Numbered from the stretch's first letter, positions 17,994 to 26,800 are shown. The stretch: DNA of 27,927 bases from Sulfurivirga caldicuralii (GCA_015661715.1 DQVN01000143.1:1-27927); one strand, 5' to 3'. Program-made: numbers and translations. The notes: generated from the letters alone by a model not told the origin.

Positions 17994-19055
17994 CTGCGCT
18001 TCTGGAATGGTGTGCTGCATGCACAATTGAATGCACAGCAGCTCAAGGTCTTGCCGGTGGGTGAGGCAGGGTTGTCAGAAGCTGAGCTGGTGCGTAGGGG
18101 GTTGAGCCCGTCCCAGGCCCAGCGTTTTGTCCACGGGGTGGCTCAAGCGGATGAGTTGGCCCGCTGGTTGGCGGGGGGGACGAATCGCTGGCTGATGACC
18201 TGCACCGATGCCGATTGGCCGAAGCCATTGGCTCAGATTGGCGATGCGCCGGCTGTGCTGTTGGGTCTGGGGCGGCGGACACTGCTGGGAGATCCTCAGT
18301 TGGCGGTGGTGGGCGCGCGCCACGCCAGCCGGGAAGGTGTGGCCAATGCAGAGGCCTTCGCTGAAGCGTTGTCGCAGGCGGGATTGACCATTACCAGCGG
18401 GTTGGCCCATGGCATAGATGCCGCCGCCCATCGCGGCGCACTCAAGGGGGTTGGCAGCACCATTGCGGTGATGGGCACCGGGATCGATCGGATCTATCCC
18501 GCCGTCAACCGGCAGTTGGCCCATCAGATTGCCGAGGCGGGCGCGATTGTGTCGGAATTTCCCTTGGGGGCGCCGCCGCGGGCGGCCCATTTTCCCCGGC
18601 GCAACCGCATTGTCAGCGGTTTGAGCGCGGGAACGCTGGTGGTGGAAGCCCATGAGCGCAGTGGTTCGCTGATTACGGCGCGGTTGGCCAGCCAGCAGGG
18701 CCGGGAAGTGTTTGCCATACCCGGCTCCATCCATAATCCCATGGCCAAAGGCTGCCATCGGTTGATCAAACAGGGTGCTAAGCTGGTTGAGTGTGCCCAG
18801 GACATTCTGGAGGAGCTGGCGGATCTGCTGCGCCCCCAATTGGCCCTGGTGGATGAGGACACTCGGCAGATACCCGCCTTGAGTGAGGCGGAGACAACGC
18901 TGCTGGCGCACATACCCTATGATCCCATCTCCTTGGATGAGCTGGCCGTGTTGACGCGATGGCCGGTTTCTCAGCTACAAGGCGGCCTGTTGAGTCTGGA
19001 AATGGCCGGGTGCGTGATGGCATTGCCGGGCGGGTTGTATAAAAGAATTTGTTAA
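17979..19055 (+). CDS. dprA: DNA-processing protein DprA (Smf)
   Basis: DprA protects incoming single-stranded DNA and loads RecA during natural transformation. The product is 358 residues from ATG 17979. The Rossmann-like DNA_processg_A core (about 90-285) is complete: AVVGARHASREG, TSGLAHGIDAAAHRGAL, IAVMGTGIDRIYPAVN, SEFPLGAPPRAAHFPRRNRIVSGLS, VEAHERSGSLITARLA and VFAIPGS. A C-terminal winged-helix domain follows (EAETTLLAHIPYDPISLDELAVLTRWPVSQLQGGLLSLEMAG). The N-terminal part is a short SAM/HhH-like region. No Shine-Dalgarno is visible before ATG 17979. A GTG at 17973 and a TTG at 17958 are upstream in-frame alternatives. It is divergent from def; topA follows 51 nt after the stop. Confidence 0.95.
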   Translation: MTQEQLRFWNGVLHAQLNAQQLKVLPVGEAGLSEAELVRRGLSPSQAQRFVHGVAQADELARWLAGGTNRWLMTCTDADWPKPLAQIGDAPAVLLGLGRRTLLGDPQLAVVGARHASREGVANAEAFAEALSQAGLTITSGLAHGIDAAAHRGALKGVGSTIAVMGTGIDRIYPAVNRQLAHQIAEAGAIVSEFPLGAPPRAAHFPRRNRIVSGLSAGTLVVEAHERSGSLITARLASQQGREVFAIPGSIHNPMAKGCHRLIKQGAKLVECAQDILEELADLLRPQLALVDEDTRQIPALSEAETTLLAHIPYDPISLDELAVLTRWPVSQLQGGLLSLEMAGCVMALPGGLYKRIC

Positions 19056-19106
19056 GCGGTATCAATAACGCTAATTTATTAAAAAAGAACTGCTGAAAGG
19101 ATATGC

Positions 19107-21494
19107 ATGAAAAATCTGGTGATTGTGGAATCGCCCGCCAAGGCGAAAACCATTGAAAAGTATCTGGGCAAGGACTTTACCGTCCGTTCCAGCTATGGCC
19201 ATATTCGGGATCTGCCCAAAAAGGGGATGGGGGTGGACATTGCCCATGATTTCGAGCCCACCTATGAAATCTCTCCTGATAAGAAAAAGGTGGTCAGCGA
19301 GCTGAAAAAGCTGGTTAAACAGGCCGATACCGTTTGGCTGGCCACGGATGAGGATCGCGAAGGGGAGGCCATCGCCTGGCACCTGGCCGAGGCGCTGGGG
19401 CTAGATCAGGCGAGCACGCGGCGCATTGTCTTTCACGAAATAACCCAACCCGCCATTGAGCAGGCGGTGGCCAAACCCCGTGGGATCGACATGAATCTGG
19501 TGGATGCGCAACAGGCGCGGCGTATTCTCGATCGTATCGTGGGCTTTGAGCTTTCGCCCATCTTGTGGAAGAAGATCCGTGCCGGCCTGTCCGCCGGGCG
19601 GGTGCAGTCGGTGGCCGTGCGCCTGATTGTGGAACGGGAGCGGGAAATAGAAGCCTTTACGCCTACCAGCAGTTTCAAACTCAGCGGCGAGTTGGTGCTG
19701 TTGGATGCGGCGGGGCAAGCCACAACCACCGTGCCGGTGAAGCTGTCGCAAAGCTTTGCCTCAGAAGCGGAGGCTCAGGCCTTTCTGCAAGCCGCAGCCC
19801 GTAGTCGCTTCACCGTGGCCAGTGTGGAGGAAAAACCGGCCAAGCGCTCGCCGCGTCCGCCGTTTACCACCTCCACCCTTCAGCAAGAGGCGGCGGCCAA
19901 ACTGGGGTTTTCCGTCAAGCAGACCATGACTTTGGCCCAGCGCCTGTATGAGGCGGGGAAGATCACCTATATGCGTACCGACTCGGTCAACCTGTCCGAG
20001 CTGGCCTTGGCTCAGGCGAAAGAGGTCATCAGTCACCTTTTCGGCCCGGAGTATGTGCATATCCGCCACTACAAGAGCAAAAGCGCCACCGCTCAGGAGG
20101 CGCACGAGGCCATTCGCCCCACCGATCTGAGCGCTGAAGTGGTCTCCCAGGATCGCAATGAGCAGCGGCTTTATACGCTGATCCGTCAGCGTACCCTGGC
20201 CTCGCAGATGGCCGATGCCCGCCTGCAGCGCACCACAGTCCACATCGAATTATCTGAGCGGCCGGAAACCCTGCAGGCCAAAGGTGAGGTGGTCGTCTTT
20301 CCCGGCTTTATGCAGCTGTATGAAGTGGCTGATGCGGAGGAGACCCTGCTGCCGCCCATGGCGGTGGGGCAGGCGCTGCGCCTGGGACAATTGCAGGCGC
20401 GCCAGAGCTTTAGCCGTCCGCCGGCGCGCTATAACGAAGCCGCTTTGGTGCGCACCCTGGAAGAGCTGGGCATCGGCCGTCCCTCCACCTACGCGCCCAC
20501 CATCGACACCATTCAGCAGCGTGGCTATGTGGTCAAGGAAGATCGTGAGGGTGTCGAGCGGGCCTATCGGGTGCTGAGGGTGGATGAACAGGGTGAGGTG
20601 GCTGCCGAGACCCGCACAGAGATCACCGGCACGGAAAAAGCCAAACTGTTTCCTACCGATATTGCCGGGGTGGTGACGGATTTCCTGGTCAAGCACTTTG
20701 GTGAAATCATGGACTACCATTTCACCGCCCATGTGGAGGAAGAGCTGGATGAGATTGCCGCCGGCGAGCTGGCCTGGCGCACGATGCTGCATGAATTTTA
20801 TGACCGCTTCCACCCTAAAGTAGAGGCGGCGGAGCATGTGTCCCGCGAGGAGGCGGGGCAGGTGCGTCACCTGGGTACAGATCCTAAGAGCGGCAAGCCG
20901 GTAATGGTGAAGGTGGGGCGTTACGGCGCCTATGTCCAGTTGGGCGATGGTGGTGAAGATGGCGAGGAAAAGCCTAAGTTTGCCAGCCTCAAGCCCGGGC
21001 AGAAGATGGATACCCTCACCCTGGAAGAGGCGCTGGAACTGTTTAAGCTGCCGCGGGTGTTGGGCGAGATGCCGGAAGAGTTTCGCATCGAAGCGGCTGA
21101 TGGCACGGTATTTGAGGTGAAACAAGGCGCGGTGCTTACTGCCAAGCGTGGCCCCTTCGGCCCTTATCTGGAATTTGGCCCCAAGCAATATGCGCCCCTG
21201 AAAGGTTATGATCCCCTGTCGATGACCTTGGAGGAGGCCATTGAAGTGGTCAAAGCCCATCTGGCGGCTCAGGCTGACAAGATCATACGGGGCTTTCCCG
21301 GCACCAGTATCAAGATCCTCAAAGGGCGTTGGGGGCCGTATATCACCGATACGCAAACCAAGAAAAACGCCAAAATCGCTAAGCATGAGGATCCCATGGC
21401 CCTCACCCTGGAAGAATGCCAGAAGCGCCTGGCCGAGGCGCCCGAGCCGAAAAAGCGCACGCGCCGTGGTACAACCAGAAGGAAAAAAAATTGA
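19107..21494 (+). CDS. topA: DNA topoisomerase I (type IA), zinc-finger-less form
   Basis: TopA relaxes negative supercoils by single-strand passage. The 795-residue protein begins with the TOPRIM domain (NLVIVESPAKAKTIEKYLG; acidic DEDREGE at 81-87). It has GLSAGRVQSVAVRL, PRPPFTTSTLQQEA and the active-site Tyr288 in GKITYMRTDS, then RYNEAALVRTLEELGIGRPSTYA. The C-terminus is not of the E. coli kind. It lacks Cys4 zinc fingers (only one Cys in the protein, in LEECQKR). Instead it has several Topo_C repeats (VGRYGAYVQLGDG, KRGPFGPYLEFG, KGRWGPYITD) and a Lys/Arg-rich tail. AAAGGA precedes ATG 19107. Its TGA overlaps the next gene's ATG by one base. Confidence 0.97.
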   Translation: MKNLVIVESPAKAKTIEKYLGKDFTVRSSYGHIRDLPKKGMGVDIAHDFEPTYEISPDKKKVVSELKKLVKQADTVWLATDEDREGEAIAWHLAEALGLDQASTRRIVFHEITQPAIEQAVAKPRGIDMNLVDAQQARRILDRIVGFELSPILWKKIRAGLSAGRVQSVAVRLIVEREREIEAFTPTSSFKLSGELVLLDAAGQATTTVPVKLSQSFASEAEAQAFLQAAARSRFTVASVEEKPAKRSPRPPFTTSTLQQEAAAKLGFSVKQTMTLAQRLYEAGKITYMRTDSVNLSELALAQAKEVISHLFGPEYVHIRHYKSKSATAQEAHEAIRPTDLSAEVVSQDRNEQRLYTLIRQRTLASQMADARLQRTTVHIELSERPETLQAKGEVVVFPGFMQLYEVADAEETLLPPMAVGQALRLGQLQARQSFSRPPARYNEAALVRTLEELGIGRPSTYAPTIDTIQQRGYVVKEDREGVERAYRVLRVDEQGEVAAETRTEITGTEKAKLFPTDIAGVVTDFLVKHFGEIMDYHFTAHVEEELDEIAAGELAWRTMLHEFYDRFHPKVEAAEHVSREEAGQVRHLGTDPKSGKPVMVKVGRYGAYVQLGDGGEDGEEKPKFASLKPGQKMDTLTLEEALELFKLPRVLGEMPEEFRIEAADGTVFEVKQGAVLTAKRGPFGPYLEFGPKQYAPLKGYDPLSMTLEEAIEVVKAHLAAQADKIIRGFPGTSIKILKGRWGPYITDTQTKKNAKIAKHEDPMALTLEECQKRLAEAPEPKKRTRRGTTRRKKN

Positions 21495-22003
21495 TGATGG
21501 GCCAGAAACTGTTCGGCTGGCTAGGACTGCTGATTTGGATCGGAACCCTGCCGTGGGTACAGCTCACCTGGCAATATGGGGCGCAGGATGCGAGCGTGCC
21601 CCAGTGGGCGTTTATTTTGGTCGCGGCGACATTGGGTGTTATGACTGTGTCAGTGCCCCTGTGGCTGTGCAGTCTGTGTTTCTCACCCTTGGCCCGCTGG
21701 AGCCGTTTCTATCTGCCGGGTGTGCTGTTCGCAGCAGCCTTCTACGGCTGGATCAGCCTAAGCGCCGTGGCACAACTCCACCAGGCCCAAGATATTAAAA
21801 GCGTCATTTTGCTGTTCAGCCCCCTATTGATGACCCTGTGGCTGGTGCTCAGCATACCTTTGCAGTGGCGCAATCAACATCATGCCGCCATCCCGCCCGT
21901 TATACCCCCCGACATTCAATCCCCATCCCATCATACGCCACCTTCTGCTGGCCGACGCTTGCGCAACGATCACCGATCGTCGCGCAACGCGCGGCATCAA
22001 TAA
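21494..22003 (+). CDS. Hypothetical four-helix membrane protein, probably with a foreign C-terminal tail
   Basis: I do not recognise this 169-residue protein. It starts at ATG 21494 (or 21497), overlapping the topA stop, with GAAGGAAA about 8-10 nt upstream. Four hydrophobic helices are evident: LFGWLGLLIWIGTLPWVQLTW, WAFILVAATLGVMTVSVPLWLC, FYLPGVLFAAAFYGWISLSAV and SVILLFSPLLMTLWLVLSIPL, with short loops. After about residue 130 the sequence becomes Pro/His/Arg-rich low complexity (PPVIPPDIQSPSHHTPPSAG, then Arg/Asn/His). The end covers a long palindrome and overlaps the convergent integrase stop by 7 bp. The tail is probably not the ancestral end and may have been created when the neighbouring element inserted. 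Confidence 0.7.
   Translation: MMGQKLFGWLGLLIWIGTLPWVQLTWQYGAQDASVPQWAFILVAATLGVMTVSVPLWLCSLCFSPLARWSRFYLPGVLFAAAFYGWISLSAVAQLHQAQDIKSVILLFSPLLMTLWLVLSIPLQWRNQHHAAIPPVIPPDIQSPSHHTPPSAGRRLRNDHRSSRNARHQ
21951..21995. repeat. Long imperfect palindrome at the integrase border (candidate att site, terminator or REP-like element)
   Basis: TTGCGCAACGATC (21959-21971) and GATCGTCGCGCAA (21975-21987) are inverted repeats with 12 of 13 positions complementary around the 3-nt loop ACC. Four further outer pairs, GCCG (21951-21954) and CGGC (21992-21995), follow after a 4x4 internal loop. It lies 2 nt from the end of the integrase gene, inside the low-complexity tail of the preceding ORF. No T-run flanks it. 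Confidence 0.7.
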
Positions 22004-23196
22004 GAGACCCCCACAAGCTGCACCCCCTCCAAAGACTCCGGCATCGACTGGGCAATGGGCACCGCCTTAGCCGCACAATTGGCCGCACTCACCAAAGAAT
22101 CCTGACTCAAATGGGCATAACGCTGCGTCGTTTTAATCTGCGTATGCCCCAGAATCTTCTGCACCTCATACAAAGACCGACCACTGTTGACCAGAAAAGA
22201 CGCAAACGAATGACGCAAATCATGAATGCGTAAATCATCCAACCCCGCCCGCTTGCGCGCCGTATCCCACGCATAGAAAATCTGCGTATAAGGCCGACCC
22301 GTATCCGGATTGGCAAACACATACTCACACCCCTCAATCCGCGGCACCTGCGCCAACAGCGCAATCGCCCCATCGCTCAACGGCACATGACGCGTTTTAC
22401 CCGACTTATTCTGCTCAATACGCCAGATACGCCGCTTCAGATCAAAATCCCGCCATTTGGCATGGAGCACCTCATTTTTCCGCGCCCCCGTCAACAACAG
22501 CATCCCCACGATATACTTCAACATCTTCGACCCGGAACGCTCCAGCGCCTCAAACAACCGTTTTGCCTCCGCCTCGGTCAAAAAGCGCTCAATCTGATTA
22601 TTCTCCGGATACAGATCAATACCGGCAGTCGGATTACTGGTCACCCCCGGCACCTCCCAGCGGATTGCACAATTGAAGATAAACCGGCACAGAATAATAA
22701 TCCGATTAGTCGAACCCGGCTTATGGGACGCCCTGTGTTCTGCAAACAACCGCATCAAGTGACGTTTAGAAACCTCATCCATATACAGTTGTCCCAGAGC
22801 GGGCAGGATATGATTGTTCAACAAAGACACATCCGTTCTCCACGACCGCTTACGCTGTTTGGCATAGGGCAGATACTCCTGCGCCACAAACTCAGCAAAG
22901 CGAGGGACATCCCGCAAAGCCGCCTGCTTGGCAAAGGGATCCTCCCCCAGGGCAATCTGCGCCAGCTTCTGGCGTGCCAATGTGCGGGCGTCTTTTAGCG
23001 ACAGGATGGTGGCGTCGGCGAGTTTACGTTCACGCATCTTGCCACGATCATCCCGATATCGGAGATAATAGGTTTTCTTGCCGGAGGGCAAAACCTTGAG
23101 CAGGAGGCCAGTTTGCAGAGAATCGAAATAATCGACCTTCTTCTGTTGAGGTTGCACGGTGTCAACGAAAGTTTGGGTTAGTTTTTGCTGAGGCAT
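21997..23196 (-). CDS. Tyrosine recombinase / integrase (P4-like)
   Basis: This is a 399-residue site-specific recombinase of genomic islands. The N-terminal arm-binding domain (about 1-90) is of the DUF4102 type: VDYFDSLQTGLLLKVLPSGKKTYYLRYR and LSLKDARTLARQKL. A SAM-like core-binding domain covers about 100-195. The catalytic domain has all active-site residues: Arg in LLTGARKNEVL, Lys in KSGKTRHVPL, HDLRHSFASF (His-x-x-Arg), His in LGHTQIKTTQRYAHL and its nucleophile Tyr. It therefore looks functional. ATG 23196 has GGGAGA about 7-8 nt upstream. No tRNA gene is seen at its 3' side; the palindrome at 21951-21995 is the nearest att candidate. It is divergent from the HTH gene. Confidence 0.95.
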   Translation of the reverse strand: MPQQKLTQTFVDTVQPQQKKVDYFDSLQTGLLLKVLPSGKKTYYLRYRDDRGKMRERKLADATILSLKDARTLARQKLAQIALGEDPFAKQAALRDVPRFAEFVAQEYLPYAKQRKRSWRTDVSLLNNHILPALGQLYMDEVSKRHLMRLFAEHRASHKPGSTNRIIILCRFIFNCAIRWEVPGVTSNPTAGIDLYPENNQIERFLTEAEAKRLFEALERSGSKMLKYIVGMLLLTGARKNEVLHAKWRDFDLKRRIWRIEQNKSGKTRHVPLSDGAIALLAQVPRIEGCEYVFANPDTGRPYTQIFYAWDTARKRAGLDDLRIHDLRHSFASFLVNSGRSLYEVQKILGHTQIKTTQRYAHLSQDSLVSAANCAAKAVPIAQSMPESLEGVQLVGVSY

Positions 23197-23225
23197 AGAT
23201 GATCTCCCTTTCTTTCAGACCCTTA

Positions 23226-23274
23226 AAACTGTTATAAGTAAGTACTACTCTTACGGGAGTTTATACACAGGTTT
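23226..23274. promoter_or_regulatory. Dyad in the divergent integrase/HTH control region
   Basis: The 89-nt gap between the divergent starts contains AAACTGTTATAA (23226-23237) and its near inverse TTATACACAGGTTT (23261-23274), separated by 23 nt; the arms differ by single-base insertions. Between them is a second dyad-like stretch around GTAC (TAAGTA ... TACTCTTA). These are plausible operator half-sites for the adjacent HTH protein. TATAAC on the minus strand could be the integrase -10. No strong -35 is evident. Confidence 0.35.
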
Positions 23275-23285
23275 AGAGAAGTCAA

Positions 23286-23774
23286 GTGGCTGAGGAAAAT
23301 TTTTTACGGGAACGGTTTATTGAAGGGTGTCTGGCCCAAGAAGGCGCTGGCGGTCTATTGATACGGTCTATACGAAGTCTTCTTGGGATGACCCAATCCG
23401 CTTTTGCAGCACAGTTAGGGATCAGTCAGCCTGTTCTTGCGCGCATAGAATCACTGGTGTCCAAAGGTTCTTCAAAAGTCTATGGTAGGTTGTATGACTT
23501 TATGGAAAAGCACGGTCTGAAAGTTGGCTATGACCAAAGTATTGCAAAATTTCCAACCTTATTTATTCGTATGAGCTCTGATCTGGTGCAGGAAGCTGAC
23601 AATGAGCAAGGGGGGTTTTTGCTTTTTGTTCCGCAAAATGTTCTATTAGAAGGGATTGCTAATGCGCTATCTGAAGGGCGGCGAAGAAAAGACATGACGG
23701 AGCGAAAGAAAGAGGTGATTCAGAAGCGACTGCAGAAGGTACAAGGAAAAGCTTCAGGTGAGTCACAGGCTTAG
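23286..23774 (+). CDS. Helix-turn-helix (XRE-like) transcriptional regulator
   Basis: The protein has 162 residues and an N-proximal Cro/CI-type HTH at about 24-56: IRSIRSLLGMTQSAFAAQLGISQPVLARIES. The rest (KVYGRLYDFMEKHGLKVGYDQ, FPTLFIRMSSDLVQ, GGFLLFVPQNVLLEGIANALSEG and a Lys/Arg/Glu-rich tail) is not recognised. The start is GTG 23286 with a weak AGAGAAG 4-5 nt upstream; the next in-frame ATG would delete half the HTH. It is divergent from the integrase with 89 nt between, the usual layout for a regulator controlling itself and an integrase. A toxin-antitoxin role is conceivable, but no toxin partner is visible. Confidence 0.82.
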   Translation: MAEENFLRERFIEGCLAQEGAGGLLIRSIRSLLGMTQSAFAAQLGISQPVLARIESLVSKGSSKVYGRLYDFMEKHGLKVGYDQSIAKFPTLFIRMSSDLVQEADNEQGGFLLFVPQNVLLEGIANALSEGRRRKDMTERKKEVIQKRLQKVQGKASGESQA

Positions 23775-23814
23775 CCGGACGTATCTTTGAAGAAAAAGGA
23801 TGGTGTATAAGTTG

Positions 23815-23838
23815 TTGATTATTAAGGAAAATAATCAA
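23815..23838. repeat. Perfect 9-bp inverted repeat between HTH gene and S-layer gene
   Basis: TTGATTATT (23815-23823) and AATAATCAA (23830-23838) are exact inverse copies with the 6-nt loop AAGGAA, followed by TCTTCTTGG. It could be an AT-rich operator or a weak terminator of the HTH gene. The GGAAGAAGGGG just after it is the only Shine-Dalgarno-like stretch for the next ORF. Confidence 0.5.
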
Positions 23839-23860
23839 TCTTCTTGGAAGAAGGGGTGGG

Positions 23861-26800
23861 GTGGTTGTAGAAAAGTGGAAGAATTTCAAAATCAGCAACT
23901 TTTGCAGTTCTGAAAAACCTATAAAAATCATAAAGATATTTGCGGGGGGTATTTGGTCGTTGACTGCGGGTGCGGACGCGGGCGCAGAGTTTACCGGCAC
24001 ATCTGGTAACGACACTTTTGTAGCCACAGAAGCAACCTTGTCATCTGCAGACTCCCTTGACGGTGCGGGCGGAGATGCAGATACCCTGAAATATTCATCC
24101 TCAGGGAACGTGGCGGTTAACGAAGCAGGATTTGAAGCAAAAGGCATTGAAAATGTAATCGTGACTTCAGATGCTGCAGGTGGCACCACCTTTGACGTAA
24201 CCGGTGTAACAGACCTTAAGAAGATCCAAAACTATAACAGCTCGCAAAACCTGAACATCACAGGCCTGAAGTCCATTGTGGACGTTGAAGTTATAGAGAA
24301 TGGACAGCCAGTAGGTGCGGGCGCGCCCTCCACCATTTTCCAATATGATATTGACGCCGTTTCTGGGAACGCAGATGTGCAAAACCTCAAGCTGTCCAAT
24401 AACCTCAACACTGACGGAACAGCCATTGGTGCGATTACATTCACCGACGGTGCAGCAGATGGTGTAGAGACAGTCAATATCACCTCAACCGAAGGTGCAA
24501 GCACCATTACCAACCTTGTTTCCCCTACATTGGCTACCGTTAATGTAGAAGGGGATGCCGACCTGACTGTTACCGGATTGATAGCGAATGCAACCACAAT
24601 TAATGCGGGCCAGGAAGGTAAGGAATTTACTGGTAACCTGTCAGTGGTGGTCGACTCCGGCAACAGAGATGTGGTCGTAACAGGTGGTAAAGGTAACGAC
24701 AGAGCCGACTTCTCAGCGGGCTGGGATCAGGGCGACAGCTTTGACGGTGGAGAAGGTCGAGACACAATTGGAATGACCTATGCCATTGCTACAAACAATG
24801 CGGCAGTAAATGCTGGCACCTTTTCAGAAGTCGAGATACTCGACATCACTGATGCCGCTAATGCCAATGGCACAGTGAATATGGCTAATTTTGACGGTGT
24901 AGACACAGTCATCTTCAACCGTGGAATTAACGCAGGTACCACTGCAACGGTCAGCAATGCTCCGGATAACTTGACCATTCGCGTAGATGTGGATGCGCAG
25001 AACAGTGGTTCATTGGTAACCACGCTTGCGACAAACGGAACCTCTGATGTTCAGAACTTCATCTTCAACAATGTTGGTAACAATGCCAACAATATAGACA
25101 CCCTTGCCGCATTGAGTGCAGCCAATGCTGAAACACTGAACATCACTGTCAATGATGATGCTGCAACTCTGGATACAGGCACACTCACCATCACCAACCT
25201 TACTGCCACTCAGGCGCAAACACTGAAGATTGATGGTAACGCCAACCTCAATATTGCCAACACTGTTGACTCCGATGCGGTTCCTGCAGTAACTTCAGCA
25301 ATTACCACCATTGATGCCTCAGAAGCAATCGGTGGCATTACAATTCGTGGTACAGATCTGGCTACATCAGGCGCCACAGTCATTTTGGGTCAGGGCAACG
25401 ACACCTTCATTGCAGCCAACATGAATGGGGCCGATGTCATTGATCTGACAAAAGGGGGTAATGACCGTATCGTCTATAGTCAAGTAGCCCAGTCCGATCG
25501 AGACATGGACGTCATCAAAGGCTTCCAGTCAGGCTCAGACGTCATTGATGTGCACCAGGTAATGGGTGCGCTAGATACCAACGGTAATGGTATCATTGAT
25601 GCAGCAGAAGCAGTGTCCAGTACTAACTGGGCAGGTAACCGGGCTACCTTTGCATTGGCACAAGGTGCACTGACAACGACTGATGCCACACCTGATATTG
25701 TTTTCCAGCAAGATGAGCAGATCCTGTGGGTTGATGTTAATGTAGACGGCACACTTGACAACAACGACTTCCGCGTCAAGCTTGAAGGTGTAACCAGCCT
25801 GACCGAAGCGGATCTTGGTTTCCCGGCAGGAGGAATTACCTTTACCGCTCAGGCAGCAGGGTTCAACACCACAACAGGCTTTGATGGTGTGAATAATGTT
25901 GCCCCAGTTACCAACCAGAACGACACCATCAATGTACAAATTGGTCAGCAGGTCGGTTCAACCATTAATGGTTTAGGCGGTACCGATACCCTTAACCTGT
26001 CTGGTACAGCAGCAGCTAATGAAAACATGAGCTTGACCAATACGGGTAATCCCGCAGTAGATCTAGCGTTATTGGCCAATATTGAAATCATCAATATGGA
26101 TAATGCGTTGGAAGGCATTATCTTGGGTGCAGGAGATTTTAATACCGTAACCCAGATTAATGGTGTAGCGGGTGTGAATCAGACTGTTAATTTTCAAGGT
26201 GGAGGTATTAACTTTACCGGTACCACATTTAATAATATTGAGATATTGAATGAAAATAACAATATAGTTTCAATAGTTACATTTAATCAGCAACATTTCA
26301 ACTCATTACAGCAGATTAATCTGGGCGGTGGTGCAGATACGGTTCAGTTGAGAACTGGAACCTATGATTTAAGTAATGTGCAACTTAATTTTGGAGGGGG
26401 TGGTGATACACTTGACTTAGATCTACTAGGATTTGACACTGGATCTAAAACAGTGACGCTGGATGCGGCTGATATCGCCAATGTAACTACTATCACTGGT
26501 GAGGCAACTGCAGGTGCCATTACTCAGTTGAATTTTAATGATAGTGTTGACCTTGGGGCTGCAGTGCGTGCAGGAGGTGTAACTGATATTGATGTGGTTA
26601 CCCTTGGTGGCACAAATCAGACATTGCGGTTGGATGGCTCTGGTGCAAGTGGTTTGACTGCAATACAGTTTACTACTATTACAGGTTCGGGTGACTCGAA
26701 TCTCACTTTGTTGCAGGATGCCAATATGAACCTGACTAACACTACAATCAGTGGATTTGATTCAATTGATGTATCGGCAGCAGCAACAAACCGCTCAATT

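Noticed and set aside
21900..22000. tRNA gene or tRNA 3' fragment as integration target next to the integrase
   Set aside because: The palindrome has a 3-nt loop and no TPsiC-like GGTTCRANYCC or CCA end; no cloverleaf can be drawn.
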